Assembly: GCF_900107975.1 (NCBI RefSeq)
Contig: NZ_FNVF01000007.1
Coordinates: 160,085-224,084 of the forward strand
Source of the DNA: Paenibacillus sp. UNC499MF
Lineage (GTDB): Bacteria > Bacillota > Bacilli > Paenibacillales > NBRC-103111
Length of the DNA stretch: 64,000 nucleotides
Direction of reading: 5' to 3'
Numbering within the stretch: the first letter of the stretch is position 1; the number at the start of each line of letters is the position of its first letter. The notes beneath the pieces are model-generated. The model did no database searches, had not been told where the DNA came from, and was given only the letters and a program-made list of their open reading frames with translations. The translations under genes and the position numbers were made by a program. Of the stretch, positions 24,813 to 34,280 are shown one piece after another.

Positions 24813-26310
24813 GGCGGGCGTGATTCCGAAAACCGTTATGGGAACCTTCGATCCCGAAACGCGCTGGAGGGATCCGGAGCTGGCCCGGCTGCCGGCTATG
24901 CCCGATAAGGACCGCGAATCGATCGTCCTGTGTATGGACGACCTGTTGTTTCCGTTCTGCGGACCGGACGATATTTTATACAGCCGATGCAAAATCGACC
25001 CGGAGCTGCACGAGTACCTGGACGGGTTAGGCTTCTCCTTCCGGAACCGTTATCTCTACGATTTGAACGACGAGAGGGAGCCCGTGCCCGGACCGGAAGA
25101 CTTCAGGCGGTGCGTGTTCCGGATCGCAGCCGATAAGGCCGCGCCCGGCGCTCCGGATAACCGGGTGCTGCAGGCCGCCGGTTCCGGTTATTCCGCCGGA
25201 GCGTCGCAGCCGCCGGAATCCCCCGCAGCTTTAGCGGGAGCTTCCCGGCAAGCGCAGCCGGCCGAAGAAACCGCGGGCGCCGGTGCCGCCGGAATCTTGT
25301 CTCCGTACGCCATTACGGCGGAGACGGAAGAATACGTGCGGGCTGCCGGACCGCTGGGGTCCCTGCCGGACCTGGAGACGGTCGTGCGCGTCAATTCGAA
25401 GATGTACTCCAACCGTCTCCTGGCCGCAATCGGCGAGAAGTGCTACGGCACGGAAGCGGGCAGCGCAGCGGAAGTGGAGGCCGCCGGGAACGAGCTTCTG
25501 AAGCAGGGGCCCTACCTGCTGAAAGATCCCTTCGGCGTTTCGGGCAAAGGCAATCTGCTCATCGACAGCGAAGCGATGCAGCGAAGGATCGCGGAGCATC
25601 TGCACAAACAGGAGAGAAGCGGACTGCGCTCTCATTTCCTGCTGGAGCCCCTGCTGAATAAAGCGGTGGATTTCAGCTCTCACTGGCTCATCCGGGAGAG
25701 CGGTGAAACGGAATTCATCTCCGTTCAGCGGATGATTAACCACCAGCAAAATTACGGCGGGTCGATCAAAGCGGATGAACCGTTTATTTCCCTGCTGGAA
25801 ACCGCCGGCTATTTCGGTAGCATGCAGAAGGCTCTCCGGCTGCTGGCGGAGGACGGCTATCACGGCTTCGTCTGCTTTGATTCCATGATACTGGAAAACG
25901 GAGAAGTCGTATCCATCGTGGAAATCAACGCCCGCAAGTCGATGGGCCTCATTAACGCTTATCTCGATAAATGCTGGGAAAAGCAGGGCCGTACGGGCTG
26001 GCTTACGTTCCTTTCCCTCGGGCTTCCGGAAGGCTTCGCGTTCGGCAGTCTGCTGCACGCTCTGCGGGCATCCGGTCTGCTGCTGGCGGACTCCGGCGGG
26101 TACGGGATCGTTCCTCTCTCATCCAACACGGTGATGGTCAACGAGGTTCTGACCCGCCGCCGCATGGCCGAGGGAACGCTGAGCAAGCGGGGGATGCCGA
26201 AGGGGCGGCTGTACGTATCGGTAGTCGGCCGTGACGACGAACACCGCAGCGGGCTGATCGAAGGCCTGCGGCACGTTCTCGCCGACTTGTCCGTTAAAGT
26301 ATATAACTAA
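24799..26310 (+). CDS. ATP-grasp ligase
   Basis: A 503-residue protein. An N-terminal ~110-residue region (ESIVLCMDDLLFPFCGPDD) is followed by an Ala/Gly/Pro-rich linker (~115-165) and an ATP-grasp fold: LLKDPFGVSGKGNLLI (ATP-binding lysine and glycine loop), FLLEPLLNKAVDFS, and VVSIVEINARKSMGLIN, where E and N would bind magnesium. ATP-grasp enzymes activate a carboxylate as acyl phosphate. Coupled to a carrier protein gene, the natural reading is amino acid loading or extension on that carrier, as BtrJ does in butirosin biosynthesis (analogy by family and context). The start could also be GTG 24820. The low-complexity linker is unusual. Confidence 0.75.
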   Translation: MSSSEAGVIPKTVMGTFDPETRWRDPELARLPAMPDKDRESIVLCMDDLLFPFCGPDDILYSRCKIDPELHEYLDGLGFSFRNRYLYDLNDEREPVPGPEDFRRCVFRIAADKAAPGAPDNRVLQAAGSGYSAGASQPPESPAALAGASRQAQPAEETAGAGAAGILSPYAITAETEEYVRAAGPLGSLPDLETVVRVNSKMYSNRLLAAIGEKCYGTEAGSAAEVEAAGNELLKQGPYLLKDPFGVSGKGNLLIDSEAMQRRIAEHLHKQERSGLRSHFLLEPLLNKAVDFSSHWLIRESGETEFISVQRMINHQQNYGGSIKADEPFISLLETAGYFGSMQKALRLLAEDGYHGFVCFDSMILENGEVVSIVEINARKSMGLINAYLDKCWEKQGRTGWLTFLSLGLPEGFAFGSLLHALRASGLLLADSGGYGIVPLSSNTVMVNEVLTRRRMAEGTLSKRGMPKGRLYVSVVGRDDEHRSGLIEGLRHVLADLSVKVYN

Positions 26311-26332
26311 ATCTGCAACTCGGGAGCTGCGC

Positions 26333-27439
26333 ATGAACTCATCTTCGGTAACCTTGCTGGCGTCGGGGAATTCACTCGGCGCATACATTCCGGCTATGCA
26401 TCTGCACACGTATCTGCAGGGCAGGGGAGTCGGATCGGACGTTCAAGTTCTGGAGAACTTGTATCACGAAGAAGTCAGGAACAAGATCCGGGCTACCAAA
26501 AAAGCGTTTCATGCGGACTTCTCCGTAGCCCGTATGGGGCATAAGCTGGCCAGACCCGTCGACACTTCCCTGAACGAAGAAGCGGTCCGGAGGCTGCTGG
26601 AGGACTGGATGCGGGCCGGCATTACGCGGTTTGCGGTGTTCACCGGCTTCTGGCTGCCGATTCTGGAGCGTTACAAGGCGGCCGCCGGCCGGTCCCTGGA
26701 TATCCGGCTGATCCGGCTTGACGCTTGGGATACGCCGTCGTTCAAGGTGCACAAGCAGCTTTATCCCGGCTACGACAACGTCTGGTTCTATGAGCCCTCG
26801 GGCTTGTCCCCCAGCGGCTACATCGCTTCGGACGAAGCGGAGCCCCTGCCTTACGGGCAGCGCGCCGGACGCATCCTGATCCACGGAGGAGGCTGGGGGA
26901 TCGGCACTTACGCCGAGACGATCCGCGAACTCCGCGCGCTGGGACGCCGGCTTGATGTGATCGTCTACGACCCCTCCGAAGTGGAGGAGGACGACGGGAT
27001 TACGCGTTACTTCGGAACGGATGCCTCCTGGGACCCGTGGAGCCGGGACGCGCAGGGGCGGCACACGTTTCCGCCGATGGTCCGCTATGTCCGCGAGCAG
27101 GGGGTTCTCCGGGAGTATCCGCTCCGGGATTACTCCGTTTACACGGACTTGATGCGAGACTGCGCAGCAATCATCAGCAAGCCCGGGGGAGCTACCTTGA
27201 ACGACTCGCTTTCGTTCGGAATCCCTTTTGTCATGCTGGAGCCGTTCGGCGACCACGAGCTTCATAATTCGGCCTACTGGGAATCATGCGGTTTCGGTAT
27301 CCGGTTTGCGGAGTGGCAAGCCCGGAATTTTTCGGAGCATCTGCTGGAAGGGATTTGCACGCGATTGCTGGAACAGCGGTCGAAAATCAACCATTTTGGG
27401 AGGAATACTTATGCAGCCGAAAACAGCAGTTACGTTTGA
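26333..27439 (+). CDS. GT-B fold glycosyltransferase
   Basis: A 368-residue protein with two Rossmann-like halves. The N-terminus VTLLASGNSLGAYIPAMHL resembles the acceptor-side glycine loop of MurG/UGT-type enzymes; the C-terminal half has ILIHGGGWGIGTYAETI and the donor-binding region IISKPGGATLNDSLSFGIPFVML followed by EPFGDHELHNSAYWE. These are the hallmarks of nucleotide-sugar-dependent GT-B transferases. It sits between the ATP-grasp and radical SAM genes, overlapping the latter by 29 bases, so it probably glycosylates the cluster's product. Donor and acceptor are unknown. Confidence 0.8.
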   Translation: MNSSSVTLLASGNSLGAYIPAMHLHTYLQGRGVGSDVQVLENLYHEEVRNKIRATKKAFHADFSVARMGHKLARPVDTSLNEEAVRRLLEDWMRAGITRFAVFTGFWLPILERYKAAAGRSLDIRLIRLDAWDTPSFKVHKQLYPGYDNVWFYEPSGLSPSGYIASDEAEPLPYGQRAGRILIHGGGWGIGTYAETIRELRALGRRLDVIVYDPSEVEEDDGITRYFGTDASWDPWSRDAQGRHTFPPMVRYVREQGVLREYPLRDYSVYTDLMRDCAAIISKPGGATLNDSLSFGIPFVMLEPFGDHELHNSAYWESCGFGIRFAEWQARNFSEHLLEGICTRLLEQRSKINHFGRNTYAAENSSYV

Positions 27440-28586
27440 CCAACTTACGTTCCGTAATATGAAAAGAACCCTGGTTCCCTTGGCGGAAACGGGAAGGAAG
27501 CGCAGGGAAGATCCGGCTTATGCGGCGCCTGTGCCTTACGAGATCGGAATCAAGCTTAATAACGGCTGTAACCTGCGCTGCAAGCACTGCTTCGAATGGA
27601 ACCCGGAAGGCTTTCACCACGGCTTCGCCAAAGAAGTGAAGAACGACGAAATCGAAATTCCCGTCGTGGAGAAGCTGCTGGCCGAAACGAGAGAACGCAA
27701 ATCGCGCGTGTTCCTGTGGGGCGGCGAGCCGCTTTTCTACTCCAAGTTCGATGAACTGGCGGAACTGCTGGCCAAAGAAGACCGGTACACGACCATTTGT
27801 ACGAATGCGATTCTTATCGAGCAGAAACTGGATTCCATTCTGAAAATGTCGGAGAACCTGGTCATGCTGGTCAGCCTGGAAGGCTTCGAGAAGGAGAACG
27901 ACGCGATCCGGGGCAAAGGCACCTTCAAGAAAGTGATTCATGCCGTCAAGCTGCTGCTGGATCTGCAAAAGCAGGGTATCTACAAAGGCAAGGTGTCCGT
28001 AGCCTTGACCGTAAACGACCAGATGGTCGGGCAGCTTTACGATTTTATGGAATACTTCGAAGAGATGGGCGTCGATTCCGTTTACTTCTGCTTTCCTTGG
28101 TACATCCCCAACGACACGGCCGAGAAAATGGACACCTACTTCGATGCCCATTTCCCGCACCTGGCCGCCCGTTTCGAGGAAGGGCACAAAAACAGCTGGC
28201 ATTCGTTCACGTTCCACATCTCTCCCGACAATTTCGACACGCTGATCGAAGATCTGAACCGTGTCAATTCCCGGGTATGGAATGTGCGCGTCCGCTACCA
28301 GCCTGCTCTGGAGCCTGAGGAAGTGGAAGGCTTTATTCGGGGCAGCGAGAAGCCGGCCATGAAACGGACGAAATGCTTCTCAATCTCCAACCGGATGGAC
28401 GTTATGCCGGACGGCAAAGTGAATCCGTGCAAATTTTTCCCGGAATTCAGCGTCGGCAACCTGAATGAAGATAGCGTGGCGGATATTTTCCACGGCGAGG
28501 ATCTCCGCAAACAGCGTGAAGTACTGGCCTGCGGTCTGATGCCGATTTGTTCCAAATGCGTGCTGCTTTACAACAACGGAATTTAA
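27411..28586 (+). CDS. radical SAM/SPASM enzyme
   Basis: 391 residues from ATG 27411, which follows GGGAGGAA; the open frame further upstream is only overlap with the glycosyltransferase gene. The radical SAM cluster is C53-x3-C57-x2-C60 (CNLRCKHC), followed by the SAM-binding WGGEPL. The C-terminal SPASM domain supplies C322, C340, C374, C380 and C383 for an auxiliary iron-sulfur cluster. SPASM enzymes oxidise or crosslink peptides, or dehydrogenate sugars or cyclitols as BtrN does in butirosin biosynthesis. No precursor peptide gene was found next to it, which favours a small-molecule substrate. Confidence 0.9.
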   Translation: MQPKTAVTFDQLTFRNMKRTLVPLAETGRKRREDPAYAAPVPYEIGIKLNNGCNLRCKHCFEWNPEGFHHGFAKEVKNDEIEIPVVEKLLAETRERKSRVFLWGGEPLFYSKFDELAELLAKEDRYTTICTNAILIEQKLDSILKMSENLVMLVSLEGFEKENDAIRGKGTFKKVIHAVKLLLDLQKQGIYKGKVSVALTVNDQMVGQLYDFMEYFEEMGVDSVYFCFPWYIPNDTAEKMDTYFDAHFPHLAARFEEGHKNSWHSFTFHISPDNFDTLIEDLNRVNSRVWNVRVRYQPALEPEEVEGFIRGSEKPAMKRTKCFSISNRMDVMPDGKVNPCKFFPEFSVGNLNEDSVADIFHGEDLRKQREVLACGLMPICSKCVLLYNNGI

Positions 28587-28646
28587 ACGTTTAAACTTTA
28601 TGCCGCCCAATCAGGCAAAACAGGCAATCGTTCAGGAGGAGCAGGG

Positions 28647-29630
28647 ATGGACTTCATCCGTGTGCGGGAGCTGCACAAATCGTTCGTATATTACCGGAAA
28701 GAAGCCGGGCTTAAAAATTCGCTGAAAAATTTATTCGCCCGCAAGTCGCTGGTGAAGGAAGCGGTTAAATCCGTTTCCTTCGACATCGGTCCCGGCGAGT
28801 GCGTCGGATTTCTCGGCCCCAACGGGGCGGGAAAAACCACGACGCTCAAAATGCTGTCGGGCATTCTGTATCCCACGGGAGGGGAAGCCGATGTGCTCGG
28901 GTATGTGCCGTGGGAGCGGAAAAATGAGTTCAAACGGCTTTTTTCCATTGTGATGGGCCAGAAAAACCAGCTTTGGTGGGATCTTCCCGCAAGCGAATCG
29001 ATTTATCTGAACAAATGCATTTATGACGTGGACGACGATCTCTACCGCAAGAGCCTCGCCGAATTATCGGAAATGCTGGATGTTCAGGAGCTTCTGAATG
29101 TGCAGGTGCGCCGGTTATCTCTGGGTGAACGGATGAAAATGGAGCTGATCGCCGCTCTTATCCACCGGCCACGGCTGCTTTATCTCGACGAGCCGACGAT
29201 CGGCCTCGATTTTCCTTCCCAGAAGAAGGTCAGGGAGTTTTTGAAATATTACAATGAGCAGTTTGGCGCTACGATTCTGCTGACGAGCCACTACATGAAG
29301 GATGTGGAGGATCTGTGCAAGCGGACGATCATCATTAACGAAGGAAGTCTGCTGTATGACGGGGACCTCCATAAGATCAACGATCTTTTCGGCGAGCAGA
29401 AAATTATCCGGCTGCAGTTTTCCGAGCCCGTTGCGGAGCAGCGGTTGGCCAAATTCGGCAAAATCGTCAGCGGAGACGGCTACAATGCCGTTCTGGAGCT
29501 GCCGAAGCACCGCCTGAAGGAAGTATCGCGCTCCGTACTCGACGCGTTTCCGATCGTGGACTGGACGATAGAAGACGTGCCGATCGAGGAAAGCATTTCG
29601 ATGCTTTACCGCAAGGAATCCGCCGGATGA
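28647..29630 (+). CDS. ABC-2 exporter ATP-binding protein (copy A)
   Basis: 327 residues: an N-terminal extension with the AGLKNSLKNLF stretch, Walker A at 57-65 (GPNGAGKTT), a Q-loop region reading MGQKNQLWWDLP, signature RLSLGERMKMEL, Walker B LLYLDEPTIGLDF, switch TSHYMKDVE, then a ~90-residue C-terminal domain. The QLWWDLP stretch marks the ATPases that partner DUF990-like ABC-2 permeases. It overlaps the first permease by 4 bases. In the cluster it would power export of the product or provide self-protection. A close paralog is encoded at 44384. Confidence 0.92.
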   Translation: MDFIRVRELHKSFVYYRKEAGLKNSLKNLFARKSLVKEAVKSVSFDIGPGECVGFLGPNGAGKTTTLKMLSGILYPTGGEADVLGYVPWERKNEFKRLFSIVMGQKNQLWWDLPASESIYLNKCIYDVDDDLYRKSLAELSEMLDVQELLNVQVRRLSLGERMKMELIAALIHRPRLLYLDEPTIGLDFPSQKKVREFLKYYNEQFGATILLTSHYMKDVEDLCKRTIIINEGSLLYDGDLHKINDLFGEQKIIRLQFSEPVAEQRLAKFGKIVSGDGYNAVLELPKHRLKEVSRSVLDAFPIVDWTIEDVPIEESISMLYRKESAG

Positions 29631-30436
29631 ACAGACGCAAATTGTATACGGCGATTTTTTCGATGGGCGTTCAGCATTCGATGGAATACCGGTTTCACTT
29701 CTTTCTCGGTCTGCTCGGGGCCGCATTTCCGATCATGGTCCAGTATTTTATATGGACGGCGGTCTACCGGCATTCCGGACAGGCGGCGCTTTTCTCGTAT
29801 TCGTACGGCCAAATTATTTTGTATACGATTTTGGCGGGGCTGGTTTCCAAGCTGATCGCCACGCAGTTCGAGCACCAGATTGCCGACGATATCAAAAACG
29901 GCGGCCTTAACAAATATTTGATCAAACCGGTGAGTTACTTCGGTTACCGGCTGGTGTCCTTCTTCGGACAGAAGGCGATCTATTACGGAATTACGACGCT
30001 GCTGCTTATCGGGATTATCTGGATTTCGGCGGCGAGGAATGTGCTGGATGTCCAGGCCGTACGTCTGGTCTTGTTCGCCGTCACGCTGTGGGGGGCGCTC
30101 CTGCTCAATTTCCTGATTGCCTACTGCATTTGCGCCAGCGCGTTTTATTTGCACGAAATCTCATATTTTTTCGTCATTACAAGTCTGCTCGTCAATATTT
30201 TGAGCGGAGGCATGTTTCCTTTGGAAATTTTCGGGGACACGGTTGTGAAGGCGCTTCAGTACACGCCGTTTCCGTATACGATTTATTTTCCGGTCAACGT
30301 CCTCAGCGGCAAGACGGAAGCGGCGGCCATGTACCAGGGGCTGCTGATACAATGCGGATGGATTCTGCTGTTCTTCTGGCTTTCCCGCCTGACGTGGCGC
30401 GTATCCATGAAGAAATATTCGGCGGTTGGGGGGTAG
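29627..30436 (+). CDS. ABC-2 family permease (copy A, first subunit)
   Basis: A 269-residue membrane protein with six predicted helices. The N-terminus RKLYTAIFSMGVQHSMEYRFHFFLGLLG and the segment SGGMFPLEIFGDTVVKALQYTPFPYTIYFPVNVLSG are typical of DUF990-like ABC-2 permeases. It is translationally coupled to the ATPase (ATGA overlap) and followed 12 bases later by the second permease, so the pore is probably a heterodimer. The exported compound is presumably the cluster's product (inference from position). Confidence 0.85.
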   Translation: MNRRKLYTAIFSMGVQHSMEYRFHFFLGLLGAAFPIMVQYFIWTAVYRHSGQAALFSYSYGQIILYTILAGLVSKLIATQFEHQIADDIKNGGLNKYLIKPVSYFGYRLVSFFGQKAIYYGITTLLLIGIIWISAARNVLDVQAVRLVLFAVTLWGALLLNFLIAYCICASAFYLHEISYFFVITSLLVNILSGGMFPLEIFGDTVVKALQYTPFPYTIYFPVNVLSGKTEAAAMYQGLLIQCGWILLFFWLSRLTWRVSMKKYSAVGG

Positions 30437-30448
30437 CGGACGTTCCAT

Positions 30449-31252
30449 ATGGTTAAAATCGCGAGAAAATACGCGCTCCTGTACGGTATGTTCATCAAAA
30501 ACTGCCTCATCGCCCAGATGGAATTCCGGGGCAACTTTGTGATGAGCCTATTGGTCGAATCCGTCTATCTGCTGGCCAAGCTGTTGTATGTGCTCGTCGT
30601 GTTCCGTACCGATCTTCACGTAGACGGGATACCGCCCGAGGGGCTGCTTCTTTTTATCGGAATGCATACCGTGGCGACCGGTATTTATGTCGGTCTGTTT
30701 TTTACAAATTTCATGAAAATTCCGGAATATATCAAGGACGGTTCGCTTGATCTCATGCTGACGAAGCCGGTCTCCCTCCAGTTCATGGCTTCCCTGCGTT
30801 ATGTGGATCTGGCGCTTCCGATTCCCGATATTCTGGTCGGGTTCGTCATGGTCGGCATCGGCTGGCATGCGATGGACATTCCGCTGTCGTTCATGCAGCT
30901 CGCGGGATTTGCCCTGCTGCTTGTCGTCTCGGTCGTCATCACGTACTGCATAATGATTATTCCGGCGCTGTTGTCGTTCTGGTTCGTCCAGACGGGCTCG
31001 GTGTCGGAGATCGCCCATTCGGTCTGGGATGCCAACAATTTTCCGATGGCCATCTACCCGGCCTGGGTTCGCCGGATCGGCACGTTCGTTATTCCCCTGT
31101 TCCTGATTACCAATTTCGGGCCGATGTTCCTGCTGGGACAGCTCAGCTGGCTTTATGCGGGACTGGCGCTGGCCGGATCGCTGCTGCTTTTCGCTGCCGT
31201 CCGGCTGCTTTGGAAGCAGGCCGTAAGGGGCTACAGCAGCGCCAGCAGTTAG
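30449..31252 (+). CDS. ABC-2 family permease (copy A, second subunit)
   Basis: A 267-residue membrane protein, six helices, with the LIAQMEFRGNFVMSLLVES opening and a DGSLDLMLTKPVSLQFM cytoplasmic stretch shared with its paralog at 42429 (DMDALLIRPLPVLFV). It completes the exporter. A 324-base gap follows before the dehydrogenase gene, without an obvious terminator. The start is an ATG at 30449 with no strong ribosome binding site; translation is probably coupled to the preceding permease. Confidence 0.85.
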   Translation: MVKIARKYALLYGMFIKNCLIAQMEFRGNFVMSLLVESVYLLAKLLYVLVVFRTDLHVDGIPPEGLLLFIGMHTVATGIYVGLFFTNFMKIPEYIKDGSLDLMLTKPVSLQFMASLRYVDLALPIPDILVGFVMVGIGWHAMDIPLSFMQLAGFALLLVVSVVITYCIMIIPALLSFWFVQTGSVSEIAHSVWDANNFPMAIYPAWVRRIGTFVIPLFLITNFGPMFLLGQLSWLYAGLALAGSLLLFAAVRLLWKQAVRGYSSASS

Positions 31253-31576
31253 AGCGGCTCTAGGGCCGATAAACGCCGGGACAGGCAGTTGGCTTAAGAA
31301 ATCCCGCTGAAACCGATGCCCCGGGGCTTCCGCTCTCTACTTGAGCTGATGTCCGGCGGGGAGCTTCCGCTCTATATTTGAGCTGACGCTCGGCGTCGGG
31401 TGCCCGGTGATCCGCTTCGTGTCGGAGCGGCTGCCCTTGCAGCTTCGCGGCCGGTTTGTGCTTGCAGGATCAGTGATCACCACGAGCATGCCCGGTCTAC
31501 AGGAAGGTCTCATCGGCAGTGTCTTCAGGTTTTTTCCGGATTTTCATCCTACACTTAGAAAAGGAAGTGCCAAAGC
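31253..31576 (+). other. gap in the biosynthetic cluster
   Basis: No gene is evident. It holds the tandem repeat at 31326-31395. A ribosome binding site (AAAAGGAAG) ends the gap. No clear promoter or terminator was identified. Confidence 0.4.
31326..31395 (+). repeat. two tandem copies of a 33-base repeat
   Basis: Copies at 31326-31358 and 31363-31395, period 37, differ at 5 of 33 positions. Each contains GCTTCCGCTCT and TTGAGCTGA. Meaning unknown. Confidence 0.6.
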
Positions 31577-32602
31577 ATGCCGGATGTTGCGACAAGCGAG
31601 GGAATCATTTCGTTAAACTGCGTATTTCAGGAACCGGACCGGATTGAGCTGCTGGAGGAGAAGGTGCCCGAGCCGGGACCGGGACAAATTTTATGTGCGG
31701 CCAGAAAGTCGCTGATCAGTACCGGAACGGAATTGGCCTGTCTGAGAGGGCGCTTCGACGAGGGAACGGTCTGGTCCTCTTGGGTCCGCTATCCGTTCTA
31801 TCCGGGCTATTCCATGGCGGCGGAAGTGCTGCGGATTGGCAGCGGGGTTGAAGGAATCCGGGCCGGAGACAGGATTATCTGCCCTGCCGGACACCGGCAG
31901 TACTTCGTGGCGGATTCCCGGGAAGCGGCGCTTATTCCCGATACGGTTAGCGACGAAGAGGCGGTTTTTACGCAGATCGCTAAGGTCGCCCTGCTGGGTG
32001 TCCTGCGCGCGGAACCCGCATTCGGAGAAAGAGTCGGCGTCGTGGGGCTCGGCCTCATCGGCCAGCTTGTGGTCCAGTATCTGAATTCGAGCGGTGCGCG
32101 CCAGATTATCGCGATTGCGCCGGAGAACTCCCGTCTGGATCAAGCCCGCCGGAACGGGGCGACGGATCTGCTGAATCTTCCGGTGGCCGAAGCGTTCGGA
32201 TCCGTGGAAGAGCTCACCGGAGGCAGAATGCTGGACACGGTGTACGACGTCACGGGCTCCTACGCCGTACTGCCGCATTGCACGCAGCTGACCCGGGACC
32301 TCGGCAAAGTGATCCTGCTGGGCGATTCGACGGAGCCCTCGAAGCAGACGATCGGGCCGAAGGTCGTCTTTAATTCGGTCAGCATACTGGGGATTCACGG
32401 GCGGATGATGGAAGGCTTTAAAGGCTGGACGGAAGCGGACATGAACGAATTCATCTTCGAATACATCCGTTGCGGAAAACTGGACGTCGCAAGCCTCATC
32501 AGCGAAAAAGTAAGCCCGCTCGAAGCGGTATCGGTGTATACCCGGCTCGCCGGTCGGAAATCCGATGCCATGGGCGTGGTGTTCGATTGGACGCAAATGT
32601 AA
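31577..32602 (+). CDS. MDR-family zinc-binding dehydrogenase
   Basis: A 341-residue medium-chain dehydrogenase/reductase. GroES-like catalytic domain ~15-140 (SLISTGTELACLRG, PGYSMAAEVLRIG) and Rossmann domain with VGVVGLGLIGQLVVQ. The canonical catalytic Cys and the GHE motif are not visible, as in the sugar- or cyclitol-type MDR subgroup whose members read TGTE at this point. It would oxidise or reduce an alcohol using NAD(P). It is followed 19 bases later by the GH3 gene and may act on the sugar part of the cluster's product or on an unrelated sugar pathway. Confidence 0.82.
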   Translation: MPDVATSEGIISLNCVFQEPDRIELLEEKVPEPGPGQILCAARKSLISTGTELACLRGRFDEGTVWSSWVRYPFYPGYSMAAEVLRIGSGVEGIRAGDRIICPAGHRQYFVADSREAALIPDTVSDEEAVFTQIAKVALLGVLRAEPAFGERVGVVGLGLIGQLVVQYLNSSGARQIIAIAPENSRLDQARRNGATDLLNLPVAEAFGSVEELTGGRMLDTVYDVTGSYAVLPHCTQLTRDLGKVILLGDSTEPSKQTIGPKVVFNSVSILGIHGRMMEGFKGWTEADMNEFIFEYIRCGKLDVASLISEKVSPLEAVSVYTRLAGRKSDAMGVVFDWTQM

Positions 32603-32621
32603 ACGGCAGAGGGGGATACGA

Positions 32622-34280
32622 ATGAAAGCGTGTAACGAACTTACGCTGAAGGAAAAAATCGGCCAGCTTCTGATGGTAGGTTTCGAAGGACTTGTGCCGG
32701 ACGCGAATATCCGGGATCTTCTGCAGAACCATTTCGCCGGCGGGATTGTGTTTTTTTCCCGCAATCTGGACAATCCGGAACAAGCTTTCGCTTTAGCGGA
32801 AGAACTGCAGCGGATGGCTGTGTCGACGACGGGCATACCGCTGTGGCTCGGGACGGACCAGGAGGGAGGCATGGTGGTCCGGGTAAGGCAGGGGATCGCG
32901 CAGCTTCCCGCGGCAATGGCGCTGGGAGCGGCACGCAATCCCGGGCTGCTTTACGAGGCCGCCAAGGGAACGGCCGAAGAGCTGAAGGCGCTGGGCATTA
33001 ATATGAATTTCGCGCCGGTGGTGGACATCAACATCAACCCGCGAAATCCGATTATTGATGTCCGCTCGTTCGGAGACGGCGCCGAGCTTGTCTCCGAGCT
33101 GGGGATCGCCGCCATGACGGGTTTTCAGGACGGAGGAATCGCCTCCGTCATCAAGCATTTTCCCGGGCACGGAGATACGGAGACGGATTCCCACGCGGAG
33201 CTGCCGGTCGTGAGGCATTCCCTCGAACGTCTGCGGTCGGTGGAGCTCGTGCCGTTCCGGCGGGCAGCCCTGACCGGGGCCGAAGCCGTCATGACGGCGC
33301 ACGTCGGAATCCCGCTGCTCAGCGGCGGCGAGCCCGTTCCCGCGACGCTCTCCAGGGAAGTCCTGACGGGACTGCTGCGGGAGGAGCTGGGCTTCGACGG
33401 GCTCATCGTGACCGACTGTATGGAGATGGACGCGGTAACGCAGGGAATCGGCGTGGGCGAGGCGGTCGTCCGGGCCGTGCTGGCCGGGGCGGATCTCCTG
33501 CTCGTGAGCCACACGTACGACAGCCAATTGGAGGCGGTAGCCGCCCTGGAGCGTGCGGTGGCGGACGGACGCCTGCCGGAGGAGCGGATCGACGCTTCCG
33601 TGGAGCGGATTCTTCGCCTGAAGGAGCGCCGCATCGGAGAGCTGCGGGAGCGCAGCTGGGAAGAAGCGAAGCATCTGCTGGAAAATCCGCAAACACTGCG
33701 GACGATAGAGAGGCTCCGTGAAGAAAGCATCACGGCCGTCAACCGTGAACCGGATTTCTGCAGGCTGTCTCCAGGCGCCGACACGCTGGTGCTCTGGCCG
33801 CACATCACGGCTGCCTGCAAATCCGAAGACGAGCCTGTACACGATGCTACCCTGGCCGCCTTCCTGCGCCCTCTTATCGGGGCGAAGCTCACGGAGCGCG
33901 TGTACGGGACCAGCCCGGGGCCGGATGAGATTGCGGCCTTGGCATCCGAAGCGCAGCGATATGGACAGATCGTCGCGGGCATTTTTCATACGGCTTCCAA
34001 TCCGGGACAAACCGCACTGGTCCGCAAGCTGCTGGAGGGCGGCGCCAAAGTCATCCCGGTCTCCCTGCGCAATCCCGTCGATCTTGCGGCATTTCCGGAG
34101 GCCAAAGGCTTCCTGGCCTGCTACGAGCATCATCCGTATACCCTGCAGGCTTTGGCCCGTGTTCTGACGGGCACGGCGGAGCCTGTCGGAACTCTGCCGG
34201 TCACCATTCCGGCTTACATCTCAGAAAGGGGAGAATCAGATGAACGCCGTTCAGCTTCCGTTATCGAATCCGCCACTTAA
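32622..34280 (+). CDS. beta-N-acetylhexosaminidase, GH3 (NagZ-like)
   Basis: 552 residues from ATG 32622 behind GAGGGGG; the frame is open upstream but has no other good start. The GH3 barrel has the NagZ motif K178-HFPGHGDTETDSH-191, with D189/H191 as the catalytic acid/base dyad, and D265 in IVTDCMEMD as the nucleophile. A ~200-residue C-terminal domain follows, as in Bacillus NagZ, but there is no signal peptide, so it should be cytoplasmic. NagZ removes GlcNAc from muropeptides or N-acetylglucosaminides. Its 3' end overlaps the next gene by 41 bases. Here it could trim a GlcNAc-containing intermediate. Confidence 0.88.
   Translation: MKACNELTLKEKIGQLLMVGFEGLVPDANIRDLLQNHFAGGIVFFSRNLDNPEQAFALAEELQRMAVSTTGIPLWLGTDQEGGMVVRVRQGIAQLPAAMALGAARNPGLLYEAAKGTAEELKALGINMNFAPVVDININPRNPIIDVRSFGDGAELVSELGIAAMTGFQDGGIASVIKHFPGHGDTETDSHAELPVVRHSLERLRSVELVPFRRAALTGAEAVMTAHVGIPLLSGGEPVPATLSREVLTGLLREELGFDGLIVTDCMEMDAVTQGIGVGEAVVRAVLAGADLLLVSHTYDSQLEAVAALERAVADGRLPEERIDASVERILRLKERRIGELRERSWEEAKHLLENPQTLRTIERLREESITAVNREPDFCRLSPGADTLVLWPHITAACKSEDEPVHDATLAAFLRPLIGAKLTERVYGTSPGPDEIAALASEAQRYGQIVAGIFHTASNPGQTALVRKLLEGGAKVIPVSLRNPVDLAAFPEAKGFLACYEHHPYTLQALARVLTGTAEPVGTLPVTIPAYISERGESDERRSASVIESAT

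Noticed and set aside
26333-28586. RiPP (modified peptide) cluster because of the SPASM enzyme
   Set aside because: No short precursor ORF with a ribosome binding site was seen near the radical SAM gene, and there is no RRE or peptidase-fused exporter; a small-molecule substrate fits better.
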